Shown here: positions 1 through 8,937 of the stretch, one piece after another
How the letters are laid out: each line of letters starts with the position of its first letter
How positions within the stretch are numbered: position 1 is the stretch's first letter
NCBI GenBank assembly: GCA_029935705.1
Contig: JAOZJU010000007.1
Location: 1-45,718, forward strand
Source: Arcobacteraceae bacterium
GTDB lineage: Bacteria; Campylobacterota; Campylobacteria; Campylobacterales; Arcobacteraceae
Length of the DNA: 45,718 nt
Direction: 5' to 3'
The notes under the pieces: generated by a model
The model's database searches: none
Told to the model about the DNA's origin: nothing
Seen by the model: only the letters and a program-made list of their open reading frames with translations
Made by a program: the position numbers and the translations under genes

Positions 1-25
1 AAGTTGTCGCTTAACGATATAATAA

Positions 26-286
26 GTTGATGCAAAAAAAGATAAAATAGTTGCTATCTATGCAGATGCTAGTATTAACATAATTGTATTCGCAGGAGAA
101 AAATATTATTTTATAGAAAATCTAATAGATACACATATAGTCACAAAAGATGACAAACTATATTTACGAAAGTTCTGTCCTAAGTGTGGCAAAAGTTTTA
201 GTAAAATTTCAGATGATTTTGAATACTACAAATATAAAAAAAGAGTGCAATTTTATGGTCAAGAAAACAAAAGTCGTGCCATTTAG
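26..286 (+). pseudogene. zinc-ribbon protein fragment, degraded
   Basis: An open frame of about 86 codons runs between two stops and has no ATG, GTG or TTG at a sensible start. It reads like real protein: a hydrophobic beta-rich stretch, then KFCPKCGKSF (half of a zinc ribbon) near codons 50-59, then a basic tail. The frame immediately upstream is closed by two stop codons at 20-25. After the stop at 284-286 another frame stays open to 404, which would fit frameshift decay. I do not recognise the family. It may be the 3' part of a gene cut by the window edge and frameshifts, or chance. An overlapping ATG frame at 150-404 is probably not a gene because its sequence is low-complexity and AT-driven. 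Confidence 0.3.
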
Positions 287-411
287 CACATACAATAAGC
301 GATTGCAAGAGTATTACATAGATAAAAAGCAATACACAAAGGCAACTTTGCAACTTATATTATTTGTAGTAGTACCTAAAGCTATGAAGATATTAGTTTT
401 ATAGAACTGTT

Positions 412-433
412 TATAAGTTTATTTAGGTACAAT
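412..433 (+). promoter_or_regulatory. promoter of dedA-moaD-moaE
   Basis: TATAAG at 412-417 and TACAAT at 428-433 are 10 bp apart, the spacing seen at most promoters in this window. The start codon of the DedA gene follows at 458. Confidence 0.5.
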
Positions 434-457
434 AGCAGTTAAAAATATGGAACATAG

Positions 458-1132
458 ATGAAAAACTACATACGAAAAAACGCAGGAAAAATTAGCACAA
501 TAATTATAGCATTGACATTTCTCTATCTTGGATACAATTTATACATTGCCCCTGCTGACAATTTGACTGATAAGTTTGTTTATCTTATGAAAACATATGG
601 ATATGTCATACTTTTTGCTTGGAGTGTTCTAGAAGGTGAGTCTGGGCTTATTATGGCTGGAATTTTATCTCATACTGGAGATATGAATCTTTATCTTGCT
701 ATATTTGTAGCTGGATTAGGTGGATTTGTTGGAGATCAGATATATTTTTATATAGGTAGATTTAACAAACAGTATGTCACAAGAAAACTTAAAAAACAAA
801 GACGAAAATTTGCATTTGCACATTTGTTGCTTAAAAGATATGGTTGGCCCATTATATTTGCACAAAGATATATGTATGGTTTGAGGACTATTATTCCTAT
901 ATCTATAGGCTTGACAAGATACGATGCAAAAGCCTTTGCTTTTATCAATCTAATATCTGCTTGGGTATGGGGGGCAGTGACTATAGTACCTGTTTGGTAT
1001 TTTGGTGAAGAGATTTTAAAGCTAATAACCATAGCAAAAGATCATTGGTATCTTGTAGTTCCTTTGGTTGTCATATTGGCTGGTTCTATATATCTATATC
1101 TACACAAACATACAAAAAAAGGAAAAAAATGA
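458..1132 (+). CDS. DedA family membrane protein (VTT domain)
   Basis: This is a 224-aa integral membrane protein of the DedA/SNARE-associated (VTT) family, inner-membrane proteins linked to lipid scrambling and envelope homeostasis. Visible family marks are the acidic motif VLEGESGLI near residues 57-65, the glycine-rich GLGGFVGDQIYFYIGR segment near 85-100, and FAQRYMYGLRTIIPISIG near 135-152, which corresponds to the conserved basic motif with RT followed by P and G. N-terminal and C-terminal hydrophobic segments bracket the domain, and the C-terminus is lysine-rich. Length is normal. It is first in an operon with moaD, whose ATG overlaps its TGA. That coupling is physical only; I see no functional link to molybdopterin synthesis. 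Confidence 0.92.
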   Translation: MKNYIRKNAGKISTIIIALTFLYLGYNLYIAPADNLTDKFVYLMKTYGYVILFAWSVLEGESGLIMAGILSHTGDMNLYLAIFVAGLGGFVGDQIYFYIGRFNKQYVTRKLKKQRRKFAFAHLLLKRYGWPIIFAQRYMYGLRTIIPISIGLTRYDAKAFAFINLISAWVWGAVTIVPVWYFGEEILKLITIAKDHWYLVVPLVVILAGSIYLYLHKHTKKGKK

Positions 1133-1350
1133 TAAAAGTCGAATTTTTAGGACCAATAAACAAAAAGTCAATATCTATTGATATATCAAACTTAAACCAA
1201 CTAAAAGATATTTTACAAAAAGATAAAGATATGGAAGATTGGCTTAAAAACTCAGCTATTGCTGTAAATGACAATATCATAACCGATATAAACAAAGAGC
1301 TAAAAAATGGCGATATCATATCGTTGTTGCCTCCAGTATGTGGTGGATAG
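1129..1350 (+). CDS. moaD: molybdopterin synthase small subunit MoaD
   Basis: This 73-aa ubiquitin-fold protein carries the sulfur used by MoaE to build the dithiolene of molybdopterin. It ends in PPVCGG, the C-terminal diglycine that is adenylated and converted to a thiocarboxylate. The ATG at 1129 is preceded by AAAGGAAAAAA and overlaps the dedA stop (ATGA). A longer reading from 1045 would lie wholly inside dedA and is rejected. The stop directly abuts the moaE start. Upstream cofactor genes (moaA, moaC, moeB) are not in the window. Confidence 0.93.
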   Translation: MIKVEFLGPINKKSISIDISNLNQLKDILQKDKDMEDWLKNSAIAVNDNIITDINKELKNGDIISLLPPVCGG

Positions 1351-1794
1351 ATGAGAAGACTGGAACTAATAGATGGTGCTTTGGATGTCAACAGTATCGT
1401 AAATAGCTGGTTTGATGAGTTTAAACAACAAAACTATGGAGCTGTTATTACATTTGTAGGTATAGTTCGAGATGAAAACGGTATAGATGGTTTGAGTTTT
1501 GATATATATAAACCTATCTTAAATAGTTGGTTTGATGCTTGGCAAAATAAAATGAAAAAACAAAATGCCGTGATATTGATGGCTCATAGCATAAACGATG
1601 TGTTAAATCACCAAAGTAGTTTTGTAGCTGGTGTTTGTAGTCCTAAGCGAAAAGTAGCTTTGAAACTTATAGAGGAGTTTGTAGAGGATTTTAAAGCATC
1701 TGCACCTATATGGAAATATGACATTAAAAATGGCAAAAGAGTATGGGCAAAAGATAGAAGTCAAAAGATAGTTGGAGCTGGTTTATTGGCTTGA
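1351..1794 (+). CDS. moaE: molybdopterin synthase catalytic subunit MoaE
   Basis: The 147-aa MoaE subunit pairs with MoaD to convert cyclic pyranopterin monophosphate to molybdopterin. Recognisable pieces are GAVITFVGIVRDENG near residues 30-44 (family GAxxxFxGxVR), the VCSPKRKVALKLIEEFVE helix near 95-112, and PIWKYDIKNGKRVWAKD near 118-134, which holds the active-site lysine of the PxWK motif. The start abuts moaD with no gap, so expression is coupled. The last 12 bp overlap the 3' end of the convergent secretin gene. Presence of moaDE implies use of molybdenum or tungsten enzymes. Confidence 0.95.
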   Translation: MRRLELIDGALDVNSIVNSWFDEFKQQNYGAVITFVGIVRDENGIDGLSFDIYKPILNSWFDAWQNKMKKQNAVILMAHSINDVLNHQSSFVAGVCSPKRKVALKLIEEFVEDFKASAPIWKYDIKNGKRVWAKDRSQKIVGAGLLA

Positions 1795-3240
1795 TTTAGA
1801 GTTGTTTTCACTCTTTATCTGTTTTTTTAATCTTTCTCTTATTTGTTGTGTAAGTTTTTGTTCTATGTGTTCTATCTTGTTTATTTTGTCTGTAATATAA
1901 CCTATATTTTTACCTTTTGGGACAATATATGGGGTAACTACTATTGCTAAACTTATCTTTTCTTTTCTTTTTTCTTCATTTTTAAATAGTTCGCCCAAGA
2001 GTGGTATATCGCTCCAAAATGGCACTTTGTTTTGTATAGTTTCATCTCTTGTCCCTATCAATCCGCCCAAAACAACAGTTTGAGATGTATCAACTATAGC
2101 AGTAGTTTGGATATGTTTTTTTGTAGTATCTGGCTGACCATTCGTAGTAGTGCTAATAAGATTTTCAACTGAGATATTTATATCCAATACAACCTTTTTA
2201 TCGCTTAAAACTTGAGGTGAAACTGATAAGCTTAACCCAATATTTTCTCTGTTTAATGATGACATCACAACTTTGTTATTGTCTGTGAGTGTTGTGTCTG
2301 TTTTGATTGATTTTGTTTGACCTATGTAAATTGAAGATTTTTTATTGTTAATACATAGCAGTGAAGGTTGAGATATCACCTCTAATGCCCCGTGCGAATT
2401 TAGCAAATTTATAGTAGCTCCAAGTAAAAAACCACTATCAAACTCATGTTTGTTCATACCTATTTCATCTGTATTGAAAAGCAAACTCTCTCCACCAAGG
2501 TTAGCAGCAAAACTTCTTAAACCATAATTATCACTTTTGCCTCCAATTAAACCATACTTTACTCCAATATTGTGAGCTTTTGTATGACTTATTTCGATTA
2601 TTTTTGTTTTGATATAAACTTGATATTGATTTATATCTATTGATTTTACAATCTTTGATACAATTTTGATAAAATCCTTATCTCCTACAATTGTTATGCT
2701 ATTTGTTCTATCGTCACTTAAAATTTTCCCTTTTTGTTTGTAAAGAGTTGTTGAAGTTTTGTTTTGATTTTCAAGTGGTTTTAACACCTTTTGAATATGC
2801 GATGCTTTGCTGTAGTTTAGATGTATTGTTTTTGTCTTTAATTTTTCAAATATTTTAATATCTTGGTTTGTCTGTGTTTTTGTATCCAATTTTTCAGGTT
2901 CAATTTTTTTGGGGATATCTTGAACAATCTCATCTTTCTCATCTTTGTGTTGATCTTTGATGATTTTTAAACTATTTTTAAACTCCACTATCTTGTAGCC
3001 TTTTTGTTCTAAAGAATACCTAAGTATATCAAGAAGTTGCTCTTTATTTAGTGCACCATCGTTTACCATATAAACATAACTATCCATAACTTCAGGCATA
3101 AGTATAGTTTTGTTTAATGCTTTTGAGGTTATTTTGACAAGATCGCTTAATTTTAGTTCGTTTGTGTTTATATATATTGATTTTGCATTTAGTGTAGTTG
3201 TTATAACAATACAACCTATAAATATGAGTTTAAATATCAT
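1783..3240 (-). CDS. secretin, MshL/PilQ/GspD family
   Basis: This is a 485-aa outer-membrane secretin, the gated pore used by type IV pilus or type II secretion machines. The first 19 residues form a signal peptide ending in LNAK. Residues about 20-90 resemble the N-terminal STN/N0 domain, about 100-140 is a charged linker, and about 135-210 looks like a secretin N1-type domain (IHLNYSKASHIQKVLKPL). The C-terminal third is the secretin barrel, with VVLGGLIGTRD near 390 and PFWSDIPLLGELF near 408-420, the two classic motifs. The architecture fits the MshL subgroup. No ATPase, pseudopilin or platform gene lies nearby. It converges on moaE with a 12-bp overlap. Confidence 0.88.
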   Translation of the reverse strand: MIFKLIFIGCIVITTTLNAKSIYINTNELKLSDLVKITSKALNKTILMPEVMDSYVYMVNDGALNKEQLLDILRYSLEQKGYKIVEFKNSLKIIKDQHKDEKDEIVQDIPKKIEPEKLDTKTQTNQDIKIFEKLKTKTIHLNYSKASHIQKVLKPLENQNKTSTTLYKQKGKILSDDRTNSITIVGDKDFIKIVSKIVKSIDINQYQVYIKTKIIEISHTKAHNIGVKYGLIGGKSDNYGLRSFAANLGGESLLFNTDEIGMNKHEFDSGFLLGATINLLNSHGALEVISQPSLLCINNKKSSIYIGQTKSIKTDTTLTDNNKVVMSSLNRENIGLSLSVSPQVLSDKKVVLDINISVENLISTTTNGQPDTTKKHIQTTAIVDTSQTVVLGGLIGTRDETIQNKVPFWSDIPLLGELFKNEEKRKEKISLAIVVTPYIVPKGKNIGYITDKINKIEHIEQKLTQQIRERLKKQIKSENNSKSSQ

Positions 3241-3249
3241 AAAAGTAGT

Positions 3250-3435
3250 TTATTTGTTTAATGATTTAAGTTGTTCTATTGTCAGCCCTGTTGATTTTGA
3301 GATACTCTTCATATCAATTATTTTGTAGTTTAGCTCCGATATTGAGTTTAAAAAACTAAACAATATCTCTTTACTATTTTCGCTACCAAAAACTTTTTTA
3401 AATGCATAATCAGTCTTTATATCTATAAATCTCAT
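3250..3435 (-). pseudogene. Rpn family nuclease/transposase remnant, internally deleted
   Basis: A 61-codon open frame begins MRFIDIKTDYAFKKVFG, the characteristic start of Rpn-family (PD-(D/E)XK) recombination-promoting nucleases, and continues with NSKEILFSFLNSI as in full proteins. It then jumps to ISKSTGLTIEQLKSL, which resembles the extreme C-terminus of the same family. The nuclease core that normally separates these ends (full proteins are near 280-300 aa) is missing. The simplest reading is an in-frame internal deletion leaving a non-functional scar. The reading frame is still intact, so a short peptide could be made. The next gene on this strand, the secretin, starts 9 bp downstream. 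Confidence 0.72.
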
Positions 3436-3543
3436 CTTTGTATCCTTTGTTTGTGTTTATTATTATATCATAAAAAACTAAAAACACCTTTATAAATCTC
3501 AAGCTATAAAGATAGAGTTTTTTACAGACACTTAAAATAGAAT

Positions 3544-3565
3544 ATTAAGCAAATTATGATAAAAT
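3544..3565 (+). promoter_or_regulatory. promoter of mfd, predicted leaderless
   Basis: ATTAAG at 3544-3549 and TAAAAT at 3560-3565 are 10 bp apart. Only 6 bp separate the -10 element from the mfd ATG at 3572, so the transcript start should fall on or next to the start codon. No Shine-Dalgarno sequence is visible in front of the ATG. Confidence 0.5.
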
Positions 3566-3571
3566 AATATA

Positions 3572-6544
3572 ATGACCACTTTAGATACTCAAGCTTCACT
3601 TTACAGTTTTATAAAAAACAAACCATCAATTGATACCATAATCACAGCAGATGACAAAGAGTCTATGATGGTTCGCGATATATTTGAATATAGTGGTTTT
3701 ACTACATACACCTTGCCAGATTTTAGAGCAAACTATCTTGATGATCTTTTGCCATATAGCACTGAGATTAGACTTATAGTCAAAACATTAAGAGAGTATT
3801 GGCTAGATTATAAACAAAACAAAATTCTCATTTGTCCCATTAGGACAATCACACACAAACTACCAAACAAAGGTCATTTTAAATCCCTAAGACTAAATTT
3901 TGGCGATAGTGTTGATATAGAAAAACTAAAAGATAAGCTATACAACTGGGGATACTATTTTGTGGATATTGTGACAACTTATGGCGAAGTTTCCATAAGA
4001 GGCGATATCATAGATATCCAGCCTATTGATAGCGATAGTGGATATAGAGTATCGCTTTTTGGTGATGAGATAGAGTCTATAAGAGTTTTTGATATTCAAA
4101 ACCAAAAATCCTCTAAAGATGAGCTTGAAAAAATCACAATATATCCTGCTTTTTTGTCATTTGATAAAGATGAATTTGATAAAATAGAACAAAATATCCA
4201 AAACTCTTCAAGCAGTAGTTTTGTTAAAGATATTCATTCGCTAGGATTGTGGTGTCTTGGCGATATGTCAAAATATTATATCACAAACAATACATATATG
4301 ACATCTCAAACTATAGATGAGTTGGATGAAGTTTATATCAATGACAAAGAAAGGTTTGACAAAGATTTGTTATCAAAGATACCAAAAATAGTTCAAAACA
4401 AAGAGTACAAGCACATAGTATTGGATAACATAAATGAACTGTTGAGTTTGCATAAAAATAAAAAAATAACAATAATATCAAATACACACACCATGATAGA
4501 AGCACATAGCTTACAAAACAGAGACTACACCTATGTCATAAAACCATATATCATAAATCTTTTATCTAAAGATGAGTTGATAATCTCACTAAACAAAAGT
4601 TACAAAACCAAAAGAGAAAAACATATAAAAATTGCAATAGATGAACTAAAACCAGGGGATATGGTAGTTCATGAGATTCACGGTATTGGAAAATTTAAAC
4701 ACATAGAACCTATCTCTTTTTTAGGTGCTACTAAAGATTTTGTAGTGCTTTTGTATCAAAACGATGACAAACTTTTGATACCAGTAGAAAATATAGATAT
4801 CATAGATAGGTATGTAGCAAACAGTGGCGATATAGCTATGGTTGACAAGCTTGGCAAAGGAAGTTTTGCTAAGCTAAAAGCAAAAGTAAAGCAGAAGCTT
4901 TTTATGATAGCAAATGAGATTATAAACCTAGCAGCAAAAAGAGAGTTATCAGATGGTGCTTATATAGATTCAAGTAGTCCAGAGATCAAAGTGTTTCAAA
5001 AAGAAGCGGGATTTGTATACACCAAAGACCAAACAGATGCAATAAACGATATATTTGTCGATTTTAAAAGTGGTAAAGTTATGGATAGAGTAATATCAGG
5101 CGATGTTGGTTTTGGCAAAACTGAAGTAGCACTAAATGCCATGATCGCTTGTGCTATTGGTGGTTATCAGTCTATACTTTTGTCACCTACGACTATTTTA
5201 TGCTCTCAACACTTCAAGACCATGCAAGATAGATTTAAACACAAAAGATTCGCTGTAGCAAGACTCGATGGAAGTTTAACAGCAAAAGAGAAGCAAAATA
5301 TAAAAGAGAGGTTTCAAAATGGCGATATAGATATGATAGTAGGCACAAGCTCTTTGCTTGAGATAAAACCAAAAAGATTAGGTATCGTTATAGTAGATGA
5401 AGAGCATAAATTTGGTGTCAAACAAAAAGAGAGGCTCAAAACAATATCCACAGATACACATATGCTTTCTATGAGTGCAACTCCAATACCAAGAACATTA
5501 AATCAAACATTTTCAAATATCAAAACTATAAGTGAATTAAAAGAGCCTCCAAAACATAAATTAAGCACAAGAACATATCTTAAAGAGTTAGACGACAAAG
5601 CGATTAAAGAGATAGTTTTAAGAGAAAAAAGGCGAGATGGACAACTATTTTATATACACAACAACATACAAACTATACAATTAAGAAAAGATCAACTTCA
5701 AAATATACTACCAAATATAAAAATAGAGATAATCCACTCCAAAATTACACAAAACAAAACACAAAAGATATTAAATGATTTTATTTTAAAAAAGTTTGAT
5801 ATACTGCTTTGCACTACTATTGTAGAGTCAGGTTTGCATATGCCAAATGTAAATAGTATGATAGTAGAAGATGCTGACAGATTTGGCATAGCTGATCTGC
5901 ATCAACTAAGAGGCAGAGTAGGTAGAGGCGACAAAGAGGGGTTTTGCTATTTTTTCGTAAAAGATAAAAACAATATAACAAGCAGTGCCACAAAAAGATT
6001 AGTAGCACTAGAGTCAAACTCATATTTAGGAAGCGGACAAGCTTTGGCTTACAATGACTTACAAATAAGAGGTGCAGGAAATATATTGGGTTCATCTCAA
6101 AGTGGACATATCAAAAATATAGGATATAGTTTGTATATCAAAATGTTAGAGGAGACTATATCCTCTTTAAGTGGCAAAGCAGATGACAAAACAACAGATG
6201 TAGATATTAAGTTGTCTATATCTTCATATATCTGTAGCGATTTGATAGCTCACGATAGAGTAAGATTGGAACTTTATAGAAGATTGGCAAAGTGTGAAAA
6301 TATAGAAGATGTGTATGATATCCAAGAAGAGATTGAGGATAGGTTTGGCAAAGTAGATATAAACACCAAGCAGTTTTTACAGCTTATTATGATAAAAATA
6401 AAAGCAAAAAAACAACATATCAAATCAATTATGAATTATGAATTAAATATCACAATAGTTCATCAAGATGGCAAAACTGTTAAACTAAAAAGTAAAAGTA
6501 AAGATGATGACGATATCATCACAAAAGTTTTAGAGTATTTGTAA
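3572..6544 (+). CDS. mfd: transcription-repair coupling factor Mfd
   Basis: Mfd (990 aa) pushes stalled RNA polymerase off DNA lesions and recruits UvrA. Residues about 1-330 are the degenerate UvrB-like region, with the hallmark YGEVSIRGDIIDIQP near 145-159. The RNA-polymerase-interacting domain follows (GDMVVHEIHGIGKFKHI near 360-376). The RecG-like translocase has Walker A GDVGFGKTE near 510, the DEEH box with KFG near 608, SATPIPRTLN near 635 and QLRGRVGRGD near 780. The C-terminal TRCF domain starts near 870. The length is typical for Campylobacterota, shorter than the roughly 1150 aa of enterobacteria. The start is the first ATG and is supported by the promoter position, although that makes the mRNA leaderless. 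Confidence 0.97.
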   Translation: MTTLDTQASLYSFIKNKPSIDTIITADDKESMMVRDIFEYSGFTTYTLPDFRANYLDDLLPYSTEIRLIVKTLREYWLDYKQNKILICPIRTITHKLPNKGHFKSLRLNFGDSVDIEKLKDKLYNWGYYFVDIVTTYGEVSIRGDIIDIQPIDSDSGYRVSLFGDEIESIRVFDIQNQKSSKDELEKITIYPAFLSFDKDEFDKIEQNIQNSSSSSFVKDIHSLGLWCLGDMSKYYITNNTYMTSQTIDELDEVYINDKERFDKDLLSKIPKIVQNKEYKHIVLDNINELLSLHKNKKITIISNTHTMIEAHSLQNRDYTYVIKPYIINLLSKDELIISLNKSYKTKREKHIKIAIDELKPGDMVVHEIHGIGKFKHIEPISFLGATKDFVVLLYQNDDKLLIPVENIDIIDRYVANSGDIAMVDKLGKGSFAKLKAKVKQKLFMIANEIINLAAKRELSDGAYIDSSSPEIKVFQKEAGFVYTKDQTDAINDIFVDFKSGKVMDRVISGDVGFGKTEVALNAMIACAIGGYQSILLSPTTILCSQHFKTMQDRFKHKRFAVARLDGSLTAKEKQNIKERFQNGDIDMIVGTSSLLEIKPKRLGIVIVDEEHKFGVKQKERLKTISTDTHMLSMSATPIPRTLNQTFSNIKTISELKEPPKHKLSTRTYLKELDDKAIKEIVLREKRRDGQLFYIHNNIQTIQLRKDQLQNILPNIKIEIIHSKITQNKTQKILNDFILKKFDILLCTTIVESGLHMPNVNSMIVEDADRFGIADLHQLRGRVGRGDKEGFCYFFVKDKNNITSSATKRLVALESNSYLGSGQALAYNDLQIRGAGNILGSSQSGHIKNIGYSLYIKMLEETISSLSGKADDKTTDVDIKLSISSYICSDLIAHDRVRLELYRRLAKCENIEDVYDIQEEIEDRFGKVDINTKQFLQLIMIKIKAKKQHIKSIMNYELNITIVHQDGKTVKLKSKSKDDDDIITKVLEYL

Positions 6545-6586
6545 GTGAATTAAAATTATAAAAATTTTGCAATTTTTTAAATACTC

Positions 6587-6608
6587 TTTAAGTCAATTTT
6601 GATAAAAT
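6587..6608 (+). promoter_or_regulatory. promoter of trpB
   Basis: TTTAAG at 6587-6592 and TAAAAT at 6603-6608 are 10 bp apart, with a TG two bases before the -10 hexamer. The gene starts at 6627 after the ribosome binding site AAAAGGAAAA. Confidence 0.55.
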
Positions 6609-6626
6609 AATCAAAAAAGGAAAAAT

Positions 6627-7838
6627 ATGAAAAAGCCATATTTGGAAACTATGCCAGACGAAAAAGGATATTTTGGGGAATATGGAGGCTCATTTTTGCC
6701 ACCACCACTTGAAAAACCATTTCAAAAGATACGAAAAGCTTACGATGAACTAAGCAGATCAAGTGATTTTTTAGATGAACTAAGATATATAAGAAAACAT
6801 TTTCAAGGTAGACCCACACCTATAAGTTTTGCCAAAAACCTAAGCAGATATTGTGCAGGTGCAAATATATATCTCAAAAGAGAAGATTTAAATCATATGG
6901 GAGCTCACAAACTAAACCACACTATGGCAGAAGCATTGTTAGCAAAAAAATTAGGTATCAAAAAACTTATAGCTGAGACAGGAGCTGGACAACATGGAGT
7001 AGCACTAGCTACTGCTGCTGCTTATTTTGGCTTAGAATGCGAGATACATATGGGGGAAGTAGATATACAAAAGGAGAGACCAAATGTAATTCGTATGCAG
7101 ATATTGGGAGCTAAAGTAGTGCCAGCAACTCATGGACTAAAGACACTCAAAGAAGCAGTTGATAGTGCTTTTGAAGCATATATGAGCGACCCAGATCAAC
7201 AGCTTTTTTGTATAGGCTCAGTTGTAGGTCCTCACCCATACCCAAAGATGATAAGAGATTTTCAAAGCATAGTTGGGTTTGAAGCTAAGCAACAGTTCAA
7301 GCAGATTGCAAAAGTAGATCTACCAGATATGGTGACAGCTTGTATAGGTGGTGGTTCAAATGCCATGGGTATATTTAGTGGTTTTATAGATGACGATGTA
7401 AAACTCTATGGAGTAGAGCCTATGGGCAAAGGGGAAAATATAGGAGAACATAGTGCAAGTTTGAGTTATGGAACTGCTGGAGTGATGCATGGGTTTAATT
7501 CTATTATGCTTAAAGATAAAGATGGCGAGCCAGCACCTGTGCATAGTATTGGTAGTGGTATCGACTATCCATCAGTAGGACCAGAACATGCATATTTGCA
7601 CAAAATAGGGCGAACAAAAATTGGACTATGTAGTGATGATGAAGCTATAGATGCATTTTATAAGCTATCTAAACTAGAAGGTATCATTCCTGCACTCGAA
7701 TCAGCTCATGCGGTTGCTTTTGCTATGAGATATGCCAAGCAGAACAAAGGTGAAAATATACTCATAAATCTAAGTGGTCGTGGTGATAAAGATATTGATT
7801 TTGTAGTAACAAACTATCCACCACAAATCCTCTCATAG
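6627..7838 (+). CDS. trpB: tryptophan synthase beta chain
   Basis: TrpB (403 aa) condenses indole with serine in a PLP-dependent reaction. PLP lysine K95 lies in [11 protein letters not shown], followed by [16 protein letters not shown] near 117-132, which contains the catalytic glutamate, and GGGSNAMG near 238-245, the phosphate-binding loop. The C-terminal [11 protein letters not shown] matches the conserved end. The HKLNH form differs from the HKINN of enterobacterial TrpB and is common in the standalone TrpB of this phylum. No trpA or other trp gene is adjacent, so it may scavenge indole or pair with a distant TrpA. It appears monocistronic. Confidence 0.95.
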   Translation: MKKPYLETMPDEKGYFGEYGGSFLPPPLEKPFQKIRKAYDELSRSSDFLDELRYIRKHFQGRPTPISFAKNLSRYCAGANIYLKREDLNHMGAHKLNHTMAEALLAKKLGIKKLIAETGAGQHGVALATAAAYFGLECEIHMGEVDIQKERPNVIRMQILGAKVVPATHGLKTLKEAVDSAFEAYMSDPDQQLFCIGSVVGPHPYPKMIRDFQSIVGFEAKQQFKQIAKVDLPDMVTACIGGGSNAMGIFSGFIDDDVKLYGVEPMGKGENIGEHSASLSYGTAGVMHGFNSIMLKDKDGEPAPVHSIGSGIDYPSVGPEHAYLHKIGRTKIGLCSDDEAIDAFYKLSKLEGIIPALESAHAVAFAMRYAKQNKGENILINLSGRGDKDIDFVVTNYPPQILS

Positions 7839-7848
7839 ACAAATCATG

Positions 7849-7878
7849 AGGTGCCTTTAAGCTTAAATATGGTATAAT
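7849..7878 (+). promoter_or_regulatory. promoter of Wzz-like gene with AGRTGC element
   Basis: AGGTGCC (7849-7855) is joined to TTTAAG (7856-7861), and TATAAT follows at 7873-7878 after 11 bp. The AGGTGC extension recurs at three other promoters in this window. About 65 nt of leader separates this promoter from the ATG at 7948. Confidence 0.55.
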
Positions 7879-7947
7879 AGCTACAAGGCTCTTCTTTAAA
7901 TAGAGTTCAAAATATATCAGTTTTAACATTAATATACAGGAATAAAT

Positions 7948-8937
7948 ATGCAGATAAATAGATACGAAGATGAGGACGAGACAGACCTTAGAGAATTGTA
8001 TAGGACGATAATAGATAGAAAAAAGTTTATATTTCTATTTACAACTATAGTTACTTTGACTAGTTTGGGTTATGTTTTTTTAAAAACACCTATATATGAA
8101 GCAACTGCCCTAATAGAGATAGGTAGTTATAAAATGTATAACAACGATAAAAAGAATAATAACAATAATGACAACAATAATAACGAAAGAGTTATTCTTG
8201 ATAACAATACTCAATTAGCAAGAAGATTAAATATCTTATATATAGATATGTTAAAAAACAAAAAAGATAGAGTATCAAAAATAGAAACAATTAAAATACC
8301 AAAAAATACAAAAAACTTTATTGAGATAAAATCACTTTCTACTTCAAACAAACTTGCCATCAAAGAGATATCAAATGTAGTTTTATTTGTACAAAAAAAA
8401 CATCAAAAAATACTTGATGATATCAAACAGCAAAGAGAGGCAGAGATAAAAAATATAGATATAAAGATTGACAATATAAACAAAAGGACGATACCATTAT
8501 TAGCTAAAAAGATTAAACTACAAGAGCAGACAATATTGGATTTTAAGACCCAAGTTGAAAATATATCAAAAAATTTGAAAAAAATAGAAAATACAAATCC
8601 ATCTTTATCTGCACTTAAACTTATGGAAAAGAGAGATTTAACATCTTTTATCATCAAGCTAAATACTCAGCTTATGGATATGAGAGATAAAAAAAGCGAA
8701 CTATCAACTACCGCAATCAACTCGTTAAAAAAGGAAAAAGCGATAGTCTCATCTTTGTTGCTTAGTCACAACTACAAAAATACTCAAATAGTAGGAGAGA
8801 TTATGACAAATGATTTTCCTGTAAAACCAAAGAAAAAATTGATGGTAGTTGTATCGTTTGTGACAGCTTTTATACTCTCTATATTTATTGTATTTTTTCT
8901 CAATTTTATAAGAGATGAAAAACAAAAGAGAGTATAG
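7948..8937 (+). CDS. Wzz-like chain-length determinant / polysaccharide co-polymerase
   Basis: This 329-aa protein has the Wzz layout. There is a cytoplasmic start rich in acidic residues, a first membrane helix near 29-48, a large periplasmic part with coiled-coil-like helices near 165-275, a proline-containing PVKPKKKLM motif near 291-299 and a second membrane helix near 299-320. Such proteins set the chain length of O-antigen or capsule. Residues about 65-80 are a run of asparagines broken only by D and K, which is unusual and probably a flexible loop. It starts after a weak AGGAATAA site. Its TAG shares one base with the GTG of pgi. The adjacent sugar-phosphate gene is consistent with an envelope polysaccharide role. 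Confidence 0.8.
   Translation: MQINRYEDEDETDLRELYRTIIDRKKFIFLFTTIVTLTSLGYVFLKTPIYEATALIEIGSYKMYNNDKKNNNNNDNNNNERVILDNNTQLARRLNILYIDMLKNKKDRVSKIETIKIPKNTKNFIEIKSLSTSNKLAIKEISNVVLFVQKKHQKILDDIKQQREAEIKNIDIKIDNINKRTIPLLAKKIKLQEQTILDFKTQVENISKNLKKIENTNPSLSALKLMEKRDLTSFIIKLNTQLMDMRDKKSELSTTAINSLKKEKAIVSSLLLSHNYKNTQIVGEIMTNDFPVKPKKKLMVVVSFVTAFILSIFIVFFLNFIRDEKQKRV

Noticed and set aside
150-404. 84-codon ATG frame at the left edge
   Set aside because: It overlaps a more protein-like frame with a zinc ribbon, has no ribosome site and its product shows no pattern. It may include part of a frameshifted remnant but not an intact gene.
1045-1128. N-terminal extension of MoaD
   Set aside because: The extension lies inside dedA; the ATG at 1129 has a ribosome site and gives the standard MoaD length.
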